Below are positions 47,030 through 58,769 of a stretch of DNA of 64,000 nt, piece by piece (the first letter of the stretch is position 1; each line of letters opens with the position of its first letter). Where the stretch lies: NCBI GenBank assembly GCA_036346205.1, contig JARFJB010000534.1:4876501-4940500 (forward strand), read 5' to 3'. Under the pieces are notes generated by a model. That model did no database searches, was not told the DNA's origin, and worked only from the letters and a program-made list of their open reading frames with translations. This DNA comes from Vesta saturnalis (taxonomy: Eukaryota; Arthropoda; Insecta; Coleoptera; Lampyridae). The translations under genes were made by a program, and so were the position numbers.

Positions 47030-49320
47030 TTTTCCATCGCCCATGAAAATGCGCATGAAAATGTGTTTTGCTGTCTTATTCCTGTACAAATCTCAAAACT
47101 CATTCATCTTCTTTCTAACACACACCGCTACCTCCTGTCGGATTTCCATATGATTTGATAGTTCTAATAAGCCCTATTGTATTCGTCGTATGATTATCAT
47201 ACTTATAACTCCTGCTACTATCGTCCCTTTTTTTGCGATAGTGTTGGTTTTAAAAGTTAAAGGTAAAGTTTGTACGAGGGTGCTAATTAGCGCCATCCCA
47301 TTAGCTAATCAAATTTAAGGAGTGAAATATTAATAAAACGTTTGTGGTGCATCAGGACTTATTCGGTGTTGATGTCATTTGAAGCCAGCTTTGTAACATG
47401 CACCACATCGAAACTGTTTAACTAGGACGGTGTAATAAAATCTTTTTGCGGTGCACGAAAATTCAACAGGGTTAAAGTAAGGTCAAAGTATGTGGTAGGG
47501 GTGTTAAGGTGGTGATAAAATTCCACAGAAATTGCCAAATATGTAACTGCAATACTCTAGAATAATTTTTAATGAAGAAAAATTGTTTTTGTGTAATTAA
47601 ATGGAATAAGTCCGAAAGTGCTTATGCAGGTACTACGTACATTGAATACGGTTGCGAAAAGAGTATTATTGGTACATTCACGTAATTAGCACGCGTTCCA
47701 TTTCATACAGTGTAATTTTCCAATATCCTTATTAGTATTAAGCAAAGGTCATAGTCTTTCATTAGTTTCAATTAAACTTGTGGTTAAACTAAATTTGAAA
47801 ATTCTTGTTAATCTATGAAATTCAATAAATCGGTTATTCAATAATTAATTAAGTGAAATAGCCATTTATAAATTTAACTCAAAATTTTAACTTCATTAAC
47901 TTAATTAAGACAAGTAAACTGAAGAGCTAATTTTTGAATATTCACCCCGTATTCTTGTAACGTGTTAATTATTTAATGGCTAGACTAATTGGGGGGTTAG
48001 GCAAGATGGCGTGCTGCAGGCCATAGATTACTTAATAATACAATGAATTAATCTACAAAATCGAGGTAGATTTGTAGTAACAAGAAATAAGGGGGTTAAT
48101 TAGATAAAATTCTTTAATTAAATTTATTGTCTTTACTCGTAATAGTGGTAAAACATGTGTTCGTAAAAATTTATTATTATATTTGAATGGTAGTTGTGCA
48201 GGGCTAATTAGCAACTGAATCAAAATGGAAGCATGTTAATTGGATACTTAATACTTGATTTAAGAATAATGTTTTCTTTTCTTCACATAAAAATGTCGCT
48301 ATTATTTAAAAGTATACCAAAAGTAATGATACTAGTAAATTTACAAAGTTTTATGAGTGAAATCATTTTGGCTGCGTGTTCTATATTTAAGAGACTTTTA
48401 AAGCACATAACTTAGGTTTAAATCTTAGCTGTCTACAATGAGGTAGGTATGCAGGTATTTTGATTACTATTATTTCTATTGACTTTATATATAATTTCGT
48501 GCTTTGTTTATGGCATATATACAAAACTCTATGTAAGTGTCAAAAGCATTGATTTATGTGACCGTTTATCTCCACTAACGTCCATAGAGTAACAAATCTA
48601 TAATGTTAGAATTTACCTACACATCATTTTTAGAATTCGTAAACCGCAATATTTTACTTTGAAATATTGGCGTATTTGATGGTGAGCGTTTTGAGTTCTG
48701 CAGACGTTCTCTCTAAACTAAATGGTTTTTTCATGAATATCAGACGATTTCACAGCAATATAATAATTTTGTAGAACTAGTCATAAAAACGCCATTAAAC
48801 ATATTAAACACATCAACAATTGAAAGAATTTAAACATGACAAAGACAAAATCGGTAAAAAAACATATAAAATATTAGTGAACAGACACTGATTAATAGTG
48901 TACGTATTTCAGCAGGATACCTAATTCAAAGTAACAGTACACATATTGTTTGGTAGCAATAATGCAAGCAAATAATCAATCAAATCAATCATTCACTATA
49001 CTAAAATAGATAAGGCTAAGACCACCATTCGTCCCGTATTATAGGGAACAGTACCTTTTATAAACATCATTTCGTATAAGTAATTATTTTAATAAATTAC
49101 GTAAATGTTTCGTATTTAGAAATAAGCCTCTTCTTTGTCCCGTTTCTGACGTTTCATTGTTTAGAAGGAATTAATCAAAATCTAGAAACTACGAAAAAGA
49201 TAGTACGACCTTCAGATAAGACACAATAGGATGACATAACAAGTTCTACAATTTACCAGACTAATATATCGCACTTTTGTCGACTTAAATAGAGCGCGAT
49301 CTCGCTTATGAGGCAGCATT
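47030..49320. other. AT-rich interval, no gene recognised
   Basis: 2.3 kb without a supported coding region. A 60-codon ORF at 48233-48415 has no family signature and AT-driven composition. Confidence 0.55.
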
Positions 49321-52300
49321 AAGTCTGCTCGCTATGGTATTACTCAAGAGAATAATACAATTGCCTGGCTACAAGGGACGGTCAAGGTCGAAACAGATAG
49401 GTCCCGTTGCTGACGACTGTGCAAGGAATGAATGGCGAGTCAGTACTTGGAATATTAGAGGTATGCATGGTAAAGAATTTAAAATTGCGAATGTGATGTA
49501 CGAAAGACACCTTGATATTCTGTGTGTGTCGGAGACATAGCGCAAAGGGAAGGATGCTGTGGAGATGGCGGATGTCAGTCTAGCACTATGGTCAGGAGTC
49601 GAGACTGAAGTGCATGGCGCAAAAGGAGTTGGGGTGATCGTAAGTGAAAGAGCGAAAAGATGTGTTAAACAGTACGAATTGGTATCTCCCCGGGTAATAT
49701 AGGTTAGAATGAAAGTGGAGTTTCGAAGAATTTTTCTTATTGCATGCTATGCACCGGTGAATGGAGAAAGAGACCAGGGGCGTGATAACTTCTGGAATGA
49801 AGTAGAGAACGTGTTGAACGTATGTAAGCCAAACGAAAGAGTGATGATAGTGGGGGATATGAATGAATGGGTGGATGTACAGAGAGAACATATCGAACGT
49901 GTTCTAGGAAAGCGTCAATGAGAATGGTGAACGCCTGGTGAACATCTGTGTGGAGAGAAGCCTGTTTGTATCCAATACGCGATTTAAACATAAAAATGTG
50001 CATATGTATACATGGCAAAAAGGTGAATCCAAAAGTATGATAGAATTGATAGTGTATGATGAACGGCTTTGAAACCTGGTGAAAGACACAAAAGTAATGC
50101 ACGGATCGGAGTGTGGATCGGATCACTTTTTGGTTATATCTAGAGTGTGTTTAGGGCAAAAGTGGGTCTGGAGAAGGAAAGTAGACGTGGTGCGGAATTA
50201 GCGTAGACAAACCAATGGATAATGGTGCGAGAATAAAACACGCAGATACTGCGAGTAAAGAGTTGAATGTGAATAAAACACTGTGGCATGAACAAATAAA
50301 AGACACCAACGTTGAAAGTGCATGGATAAGCTTGAAAAACTGTGTTGTCAATTGTGCCGTGCGGATATGTGGAAGAGCGACTGTAGGTAGACAAAAAAAA
50401 TGTGCTTGGTGGAATGAGTTGGTAAAAAAGGCAGTATGTAAGAAAAAAGATGCGTACATGGTAATGATTGCTGCAAAAAATGAGACTGGAAAAGCGATTG
50501 TATGAGCTGTACAGATTAAGAAACAAAGAAGCGAAGGAGGCAGTGAATAAGTAAAGAGGAAGTGTGAAAGAAGAGAAAATGCAGAATATTTTGAGGGAAA
50601 CAAAAAACTCTTCTGGAAAATGGGTGAAAAATACAAAACGTGGCCCAAAACAGAACGCTGCAGGAGTGATGAACATGAGCAACGAAATAGTATGGAACGA
50701 TTGTGAAGAGAGGAAATTCTGGAAAGAATATTTCGGAAAGCTGTACAGTAGTGGGGAAAGTAAGACTGAAGGGTTAAATAAGGAGAATGTAGAAGATATT
50801 ATGAATGAAACTGAGAAGGATATTGGGATAAATGAGTTAGAGAAAACGGTAGGAAGGTTGAAAAACAGCAAGGGAGCAGGCGTAGATGAAATCACTGCTG
50901 AAGTATGGGGGTGCAAAGCTTATACGAAGATTGTGTGAATTATTCAATGCATGCCTTATGAGTGGAAAAGTTCCCAGGGATTGGAAGAGCGCGATCGTTG
51001 GACCACTCTATAAGGGTAAGGGGAACAAGAGTGATTGTAGGAACTACAGAGGAATAGGTTTGCTCAGCGTGCCCGGTAAAGTATTTGGAAGAATATAGAT
51101 TAATAGAGAAACTACACAAACTAAGATTTGGGATGTGCAGGTTGGCTTCATGCCAAGGAGAGGATGTGTTGATCAGATGGTTGCTGTCCAGCAGGTGATC
51201 GAAACGTGTTTAAGGGTAAAAAGGAAGCTGTACTGTGCGCTTGTAGATCTGGAGAAAGCATACGACAGAGTGCATAGGGAGAAGCTGTGGGAAATATTAA
51301 ATGAATATGGCGTAAATATAGGTCTAATAAATGGAATAAGGGCAGTATACAACGGTAGTCGGGCATGTGTTAGGGTGAGAATAGGTGTGAGTGAATACTT
51401 AGCAAGGAATGATGTCACCGTGGTTGTTCAATGTATTCATGGATAAATGTGTTAGACAAGCATGTAGCGATACAAACGGTGTAATGGTTGGAGACGTAAT
51501 TGTACGACTTCAGCGGTATGCAGATGTCACTGTCTTATTAAGTGCGGATGAGCTACAAACCGCTCTGAGGAAGTCTGTGAGAGCATGGACCTAAAAGTAA
51601 ACGTGAACAAAACTAAGATTGTGGTGTTCAATCGGGAAGGTGGAAAGGAGAGTAGAGTATTTACTCTGCAAGATGAAATTGTGGAGTAAGTGGACGAGCT
51701 GGTATATCTCGGTGGAATGTTTACTGCAGATGGTACAATGGAGGGCGAGATTGGACGAAGGGTTAATGCTGGAAGGAAAGTGATTGCAAGTATGTGGACG
51801 ATAATGAGAAACGAAAGCATGAGCCTAGCTGCGAAACGAGCAATATATAATGGCGTGTTTGTCCCGTCAGTACTGTGTAGAAATGAGATATGGGTATGTC
51901 AAAAAAAGCACGAAAGAAAATTAAATGCCGTGGGTAAAACGAGAATGGACAATATAAAGAATGAATGCATAATGACGGAGCGCAGCGAGGAAAAGACGAT
52001 GATGGGTAGATATAAAAGCAGTACATTACGTTGGTTTGGTCACATTGAAAGAATGAACAACGCAATATTAACGAAGTAAATATATGTGGGTGAGGTTAGA
52101 AGAAAGGCTGGGCCTGGTAGGCCGCTTAAAACTTGGCTGAATGTAGTATAAGGTATGATAAAGGAAAGAAAGATACAGAGTTTTAAAAATAAAAGGGCAT
52201 GTAAGAGACAATGTATGAATCTTGCGGAAGCTAGGGAGGTATGCGAAGATAGGAAAGCATGGAGAAAGATTGTGAATGAAAAATAAATAAGAGACAGGGA

Positions 52301-52356
52301 TTGTTTTGCTTAGCCCGCAAGGTAATGGCGTGAAGGTTAAGTGAAGTTAAGTTAAG
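49321..52356 (+). mobile_element. RTE-like LINE, copy C (longest coding copy)
   Basis: It starts inside the family's 5' region (TCTGCTCGCTATGGTATTAC, shared with copy A at about 2035) and ends with TTAAG-type repeats near 52342-52356, preceded by the 3' UTR shared with copy B (AAATAAATAAGAGACAG). It contains the complete endonuclease-to-RT span without the large deletions of copy B, but point mutations and small indels break the frame. Confidence 0.85.
49420..52290 (+). pseudogene. Endonuclease-reverse transcriptase of RTE-like LINE, copy C
   Basis: Domains in order: apurinic-type endonuclease with STWNIRGMHG (about 49441), DILCVSET (about 49513), IACYAPVNGERDQ (about 49740), VGDMNEW (about 49850) and CGSDHFLV-like (about 50115); a linker with GRATVGRQKKCAWWNE; then RT with NSKGAGVDEITAE (about 50865), the KVPRDWKSAIVGPLYKGKG and CRNYRGIGLLSVPGK fingers (about 50970-51085), GFMPRRGCVDQMVAVQQ, motif A ALVDLEKAYDRVHREKLW (about 51240-51290), SPWLFNVFMDKCV (about 51412), a palm box YADV where YADD is expected (about 51518), and the thumb region RWFGHIERMNN. 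The catalytic Asp-to-Val change and about six frameshifts or stops make it inactive. Confidence 0.82.
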
Positions 52357-52384
52357 ATAATGAACTGAACTGTTTAAAATGTTG

Positions 52385-52545
52385 TGCTCAGTTTTCACTT
52401 GCACATGGTGTAAAGGCGGATATTGTTCAACACATATAGAAACTAAAGTATAAAAAAGCAGATATTGCTGCTTCTAGTAGTCGTATGAACTCATTTGTTG
52501 AAAAAACATTATCAAAGTTCATTAAATCGTACTGTATAAAAAATT
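52385..52545 (+). pseudogene. Fragment of a transposase-associated zinc-finger protein
   Basis: One frame reads AHGVKADIVQHI, then a stop, then KKADIAASSSRMNSFVEKT. This is the style of the N-terminal C2H2/BED-like region of insect hAT-derived proteins, in which H...H.TK.H is followed by a Ser-rich linker. Too short for a firm family call. Confidence 0.35.
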
Positions 52546-52828
52546 CAGTCAGGTATTGGTAAAGTACTGGGAATCATTCAGATTTATGATGGTTGACTAT
52601 TGTCATCCGCGTGACCAATTACGTTACTTCACGCAACCACCGCGGGGTAAATGGATAATTGCAAATTTTAAGGTACATAGGTACATAGAGAACCGTTTCC
52701 TTAGTTCACAACTGATTTGAGTTTACATAGGCCTCTAATTGACCTAAAGTCTCTAGCATATTGTTGGTTAATTAATTTAAATTGTTGTTTTTACTGAATG
52801 GTTAATAAAACAAGTAAAAAAAAGTTTT

Positions 52829-53085
52829 ACAAGAATCCCCTGATAACCCTACCCCATCTTCTAAGCTCCACATCTTGTAGACCTCTTTCTTACACTAAAC
52901 CCAGTTATTTATAAAATTCGTTTCTTTACTAAATAAGTCTATCTAACCATGAACTAATAGAAATAACTTATACAGTCCGTGCTGTTCACAACACTGATAA
53001 TCCTTTGTGATGTTTTAAGTCAGCTAAATGGACTGAGAGTTCTTCGCAACCCTTCCATGGCGGAAATGTTGTTTTTAAATATAAC
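52829..53085 (+). pseudogene. Jockey/I-group-like LINE, short endonuclease fragment I
   Basis: Matches about 59621-59870 of copy E: NPNHTPHLLDL-like and the segment before PFHG(R)E, with a large indel-rich middle. Only about 250 bp survive. Confidence 0.6.
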
Positions 53086-53749
53086 CGCGAAATAGAAAAG
53101 CCACATCATTTATGCTGCATTGTTGGTGGTGAGTCGCACGAAAGGAGTACTAAATGATAAGCTAGTAGAAGTACCTAATTATAAGGAGGTTAGGCCCTGA
53201 ATTATTAGCTACTCCTGCTACAGGCACAGCTATCCTAACGATATTAACCCTGTAAACGTTGCGGATAGTTTAGACGCTGATGACGCTGTTAGAGTTCCCC
53301 ACGTTCCAGTCGAAATGTCCTATCAATATGTATATAATTGTCCTATTACCAGCATTCCAGACAACCGCCCTAATTACCGGTTTAATCATAACAACCCCTA
53401 CCTGTATATATATATATATATATATATATAGAAAACCTGACCTGTATGCAAAACCCTTGTTTCCAGTTATGATGTTATTCATAAGTAATGTACTAATATC
53501 ATTTCCTGATAATAATTCCTGACTGGGGTTCCATTGATTTAATGGAAACAAACCTAAATCCCCGACAGCTGTATATGACCTGCACACTAACTTTCATGCA
53601 TAATTACAAATGTAAACACTACACTCACCTGTAAATAATCCCTTTGTAAGCCTGACTCCAGATCACCCACATTTCATTGCACTGATATCACTTGTTCATA
53701 ATAATTAACCGTTTTAGTAATGAAAATTATACACATTATAAAACAGCTG

Positions 53750-53802
<53 letters not shown>

Positions 53803-54124
53803 CAGTAATACCCATAAAGAGCGATCCTGACTCATGTAATTAACCAGCCAGCGGCATCCTATAATATTTCAACCCATAACCACCAGAATCAATTTGCAGT
53901 TATCAATTCATTTATTTATTTCAATATTTAGTTTAGTTTGATTATTTTATTACTTTCTTTTGAGGGCTTGTCATATTTTACATTACTGTAACCAAATAAA
54001 TTTGTTATAACCGGCTACGACTCATTCTTCAATTATTCAATTTATAAAATATTATGCAATAACATATCATGTACATAATTTTGTCAAAATTTAATGTTTT
54101 ATTTTTAATGCGCTTTAACCATTG
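53086..54124. other. AT-rich interval with (TA)n tracts, no gene
   Basis: (TA)n at 53405-53430 and 53755-53801. The ORFs at 53270-53587 read through the first tract and are not supported. Confidence 0.6.
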
Positions 54125-56092
54125 TTATAATGGTTGGGGTAATGACAATCAGTGACCGGCATTACCCCTAGGCTGACGGGCATTACCCGACTCAAATTTT
54201 TATAATTTCAGATGACTAGAAATCATAAACGAACGACTAAGAGAAATAAATGGACCGCAGATGATCTCTCGAAGGCCAGCGACGATGTTAAGAATGGAGT
54301 AAGCAGGAGGCAAGTTGAAGAAAATCACAACATTCCATTCGTTACTTTCCAAAAAAGGTATATGGCTCCAGAAATAGGTGATCCTAAAATGGGAAGAGAA
54401 GCGATCTTCATAAATGAACAGGTGGCTGAAATTTGCGTTAATATTAAGACATTGTCAAAGAGATTACAGATGAATCACATGTTTAACAGGGAAAGTGAGC
54501 TGGTTGGAAAAGGTTGGTTGGAAGGAGGGTTTAAGTCTAAATAGAATTAAGGGATTCAACAAGGAATACAAGTTTCTTCCACACAAGATACAATATGAGC
54601 GAAAGCGTGTTCACGGCGTTAAAGTATGCGGCAAAATTTATAGGAATTAGAGGGCAAAGAAAATTACTGCTCTTACTTCTGGTGAACTTGGGAAAACCAT
54701 GACGTTTATGTGTTGTATGAACGCAGCAAGGGGATACGTCCTTCCAATGGTCATTTATGCTCGCCAACACATGGTTCCAACATTAGAAGTTAATCGATCT
54801 CCTGGAGCATTATACACTTACTCTGTAAATGGTTGGACAAATAAACATCTTTTCATTGTGAGGCTGAGTCATTTTAGTAATTACACAAAGCAGACGAGAG
54901 ATAAGCCAGCTCTACTTATACTTGATAATCATGAAAGTCGCATCACATTGGAAGCCTACACATTTTGCCACAATAACACGATAACGATGTTATCTTTGTC
55001 GCCCCATTCGTCATACCGGACGTAGCTTCTGGACGTCGTATTTTACGGCTCCCTTAAGGGGGTTTATCATCGTGAGTGTGATTTGCACATGAAAAACAAA
55101 CCTGATCAACTCATTACAGTGTACAAAATTGCATAATTATTCAACAAGGTGTATTCTGCTGTAGGAACCATTTCAAAACAGAAGTCTGAATTTCCATCGA
55201 CTGGAATTTTTCCTATAAATCCAAACATATTGTCTGTTGAAGACTTTGATGTCAGTAATGAAGGGTACGAACCAGTAATTTTGAACCACTGGAAGACCAT
55301 TCCCTAAAAGGAACAGAACCAGTTGGACAACAAGTTACACAGTTGTCAATTCCCTTTTACTAACATTTCGTCTCTTCCTGGACAAAATTTCCAAAACGTC
55401 AAGAAGGGAACTACATTCTGTTATACTAAAGGAGACTTCAGAGAAACTCGCACTGGAAGAGACCCGTAATAAACGAACTCATGGCCAACAAAGGAAAACA
55501 TAAGCTCCAGGTGAATGCAGCATAAAAGTGTGTATGACCTGATTCGTGACGAATTCGTAATTTTATACGACAAAAAAGAAAACGAAGTAATAGTTCTTCC
55601 TCAGATCCGATGTGGAGTAAGATAATCTCCGTCAGAGTTCATCTGACGATAATCAGTTAAGTGAAGGCCAGGAATCAAATATCTCGGGGAAAGTAGAAAT
55701 TTCAATCCAAAAGAGCCGCAGTTGAAAAAGAATGATTTTGTTTTTGTTCTAGTCTACAATGATAAATGAGAGAAAAGATTTGCTGCGCAAGTTATTAACC
55801 TACGCAAAAACGAGATAGTGGTTAAGTGAGGGAATACCGCGTGCAGGATAATATTTGTGTACACAAATGTTGACGATGTTAGTGTAGTTACCAAGGACGA
55901 AATCATTGGAAAATTAAGCCATCCGACATGGGAAAAATAAATTCAACTAGTTCAGTTGTATGTATTAGTATTTCATATACATATATTTGCGTTTCTATAT
56001 CTTTTAATAAAGTTTGTTAAAGAAGAGCATCATTCTTTTTGAAAATTTCTCTGGTCCCCCATTATCCGCACATGCGACCGTCATTACCCGAT
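54125..56092 (+). mobile_element. pogo/Tigger-like element 3 (approximate ends)
   Basis: A GGGGTAATGAC repeat near 54137 has an inverse near 56070-56092 (GTCATTACCCG), and each end carries additional short copies of the GTAATG/CATTAC motif. The pair surrounds a jerky-like transposase remnant. Ends are set by eye and no target duplication is resolved. Confidence 0.55.
54212..55470 (+). pseudogene. jerky/Tigger-like transposase with internal deletion
   Basis: The N-terminus from the ATG at 54212 has a psq-type helix-turn-helix: KRNKWTADDLSKASDDVKNGVSRRQVEENHNIP...QKRYMAPEIG. A deletion (about 54450-54480) then removes part of the DNA-binding region. Downstream islands are SGELGKTMTFMCCMNAARGYVLPMVIYAR (about 54680-54760), LLILDNHESRITLEAY (about 54915-54960; catalytic Asp in LDN), LSPHSSYRT...LDVVFYG (about 54990-55050), and FPSTGIFPINPNIF (about 55190-55235). 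The strand with the first catalytic Asp (usually NVDETG) is not present: KVCGKI is followed directly by a degraded segment and SGE. It encodes no complete catalytic triad. Confidence 0.7.
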
Positions 56093-56224
56093 GTATGAGG
56101 CAATATCGGTCGACTCTCTCGCTTTTGTTTAGTTGAAACCTTTCGATGTATACGTGGTAGGTCGGTGTATGTGTAGATAAGATTAAGACCAAATGTATTT
56201 GTAGAGTTAAAATGTAAAAAATTA

Positions 56225-56625
56225 TAACACATATTTCTTAAGTGAACGTCATACCCCCGTTCTCCTGTACATTCCCAAAAAACGAAATCGTGTAGGCCAT
56301 TCTCGTTCCCAACCCTAGGGAAACAGGGTTTCTGCTCATGCAATATCTATGAAAAATAAATCTTATACAAAATAGAAATATAATAAAACGGCCGAGAATT
56401 ATGCAGACTACGTTGGTGCTAGACATATTTGCGAACGTATTATCTGTACGTGCTGACTCTGTAAGCAACCCAATCTTTTGGGGAATTTCTTTTATCATGG
56501 AAGCTAGCAAAGGTTTACCCTATTCCCAAAAAAGGCGATAAAACTGATCTACCCAACAATTACCATTACTTCAATTTTGGCTAAAATCGTGGAAAACGCA
56601 TCAATCAGCAACTACTCGATCGATA
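56225..56625 (+). pseudogene. Jockey/I-group-like LINE, decayed fragment J
   Basis: Matches parts of 59930-60690 of copy E: the ATGGAGTTATACATTCC-like segment, TTCCCAACCCT, GAATACGTTGGTGCTAG, and then, after a deletion, the segment before the RT (ATGGAAGCTAGCAAAGG, CAATTACCATTACTTC, CAATCAGCAACT). Short and broken. Confidence 0.6.
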
Positions 56626-56723
56626 TGTTTTATGTAACATGTCATACCACTAACTAGCGGTTTCGCTGACATTCCGATCATATTTGAGAATGTTTTATTT
56701 TTGAGAGAAACTAAATTGCACCG

Positions 56724-57035
56724 GTGCCTAGGTTTCGAATTTGCTTTTATGAGCATCTGAATGGTGCACAATATTTGTATTTTTTTGCAATACGACTCGC
56801 CTCAGCTTCTGGAGAACGTTCCTCCAGCTCCAAGGGAAAATATGTGGATCCAACACATATTGCACTAGAAGTACGACAGATTTTGAATCAAGAATTCAAA
56901 GGTAAATGGATCGGCCGCGATGGTCCTATTGGTTGGCCACCTAGATCCCCAGACAAAAATGGATTTTCTGGTATGAGGGTATATAAAAAATACACGTTTT
57001 TCAAACAGTCTCCACCAAAATGTTACAATACTTAA
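56724..57035 (+). pseudogene. Fragment of a mariner/Tc1-type transposase
   Basis: The reading HIALEVRQILNQEFKGKWIGRDGPIGWPPRSPD (about 56850-56955) matches the strand with the WPPRSPDL.P.D block found in insect mariner-like DDE proteins. The conserved final part continues only partly (GFSGMRVYKKYTFFKQSPP). A weaker copy of the preceding DGA.HF block is seen at about 56755. No terminal repeats recognised. Confidence 0.55.
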
Positions 57036-57662
57036 CTAAGTCCTTTCTGACAAGGCTGCAAATGTGTTCTAATCGAAATGAATTGAGAATTTATTGTGAA
57101 TATTACCTACTATGAAATTACAATTTAACACCTTTCGTATTTTTTTGATTCTGTTTGTCGAATCGCTTAACGTATCAAAATCTGACAGGTAGGGGAACTG
57201 TGCCTAATACCGTACAGTGTCCTAATATCGCACACCATAATATTTTTCTACGCCACTGCATCAAACGGCCTGCAGGCGTCTAAACACAATCGACAGGTTC
57301 AGATGTTAGTGTAAAGTAAGAAGCGATAATGATAACCACCAGTATCTTTGGTCCGTGAAGTATTGAAATATTTTACGCGGTAAAAGTTTTTTTGAGGTTA
57401 TTTTCACCATTATATGTCACTAGTAACGGTAAGTTTTTGTTATAATATAACTCTTACGGAAACATTATTGAATGTTGTAGTTTCACTAGTTATAATTTGA
57501 TTTTTAATTGAGTGCCTTGTTTCAACAATAATAAAAATATACTTTTTTTCTGAAATTTGCCTAATATCGCCCACTTACTCACGCCATAATATCGCACTGT
57601 GCGATATTAGGAATACCTATAATTAGATGTAGATTAAAGTGCAGGGAAATTTTTAATTACAG

Positions 57663-58769
57663 ATGCCGCCTAAAAAAAGGAAACAGTGGTCGACTGAAAG
57701 TATGCAGCAAGCAACATTAAGTGTTAGAGCTAAAGAAATGGCCCTGTTACGTGCATCGAAGCATTTTAGTGTCCTAAATCGACGCTAAAGGATAAGGTAA
57801 ACAGTGCTGAAGAGGATGAAAATAAGCTGGTATCCATAAAGCTTGGTAGAAAACCTACACTTGATATAACATTAGAAGAATCATTGGTAACATACTGTTT
57901 GGAAATGGAATCTCGGTTTTATGGACTAACGGCAAAAGACATAAAAAGAATGGCATTCCAGTTAGCAGAAAAAAATGGACAGATGAAGCAGCAGGATGGA
58001 AGTGGTTGCATTCATTTATGAAAAGGCATCCACGGCTTAGTTTAAGAAAACCACAGGCCACATCTTTAAAAAGAATTACCGGATTTACAAAAGAGAACGT
58101 AAAAACCTTTTTTGACTTGTACGAGCCTCTTTATACTCTTATTAAAAATTCTCCAAATAAATTGTACAATTGCGACGAAACTGGTTTAACCGTTGTACAA
58201 CACAAAACTAGTAAGGTGATATCTCTATGTGGCAAACGTCAAGTTGGAGCAATTTCCTCTGGAGAGAGAGGTTCCTTAGTAACGATGGTTACATGTATGA
58301 GCGCAACAGGCCATTATATTCCTCCCCTTTTGGTATTCCCTAGGAAAAATATGAAACCAGAGTTATTGGACGGCACCCCAAATGGAAGTATAGCAGCGTG
58401 CCATAAATCTGGATGGATTGAGGCAGAGAGTTTTCAAGAATGGTTTAAGGAACAATTTTTAGCAAATATTAAGCCAACAAGAAACGATCCAATGGTTTTG
58501 ATATTAGATGGCTATTACTCGCATACGCGAAATCTGCCGTTGCCAGAGTTGGGACGAGATAATGGGGTACATATTGTAAGTTTACCACCCCATTGTTCTC
58601 ACAAAATGCAGCCTCTCGATAGGGCATTTATGGCTCCTTTTAAGACTTATTATGCACAATCTATAGAATCGTGGTTAAAGCAAAATTTATATACAGCTAT
58701 TACTCATTACCAAATAGGAAAACTTTTAGGTGAAGCTTATAATAAGGCAGCAACAGTTGCTACTGCCAA
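57663..58769 (+). pseudogene. pogo/jerky-type transposase, 5' part (DNA-binding and DDE core)
   Basis: It starts at MPPKKRKQWSTESM (57663). A one-base loss near 57770 shifts the frame; the psq/CENP-B-like region then reads KSTLKDKVNS...GRKPTL...MESRFYGLTAKDIKRMAFQLAEKNG. A second shift near 57975 leads into the long open frame 58006-58779 with WKWLHSFMKRHPRLSLRKP (CENP-B-type domain), the DDE_1 core with NCDETGLT (first Asp), VGAISSGERGSLVTMV, MVLILDGYYSHTRNL (second Asp), PPHCSHKMQPLDRAFMAPFK (third Asp, intact), and YQIGKLLGEAYNKAATVATAN. All three catalytic aspartates are present. The reading is cut exactly in the TAN codons by the LINE. Confidence 0.82.

Noticed and set aside
48233..48415. 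60-codon ORF
   Set aside because: AT-driven composition, no motif, no neighbours of similar origin.
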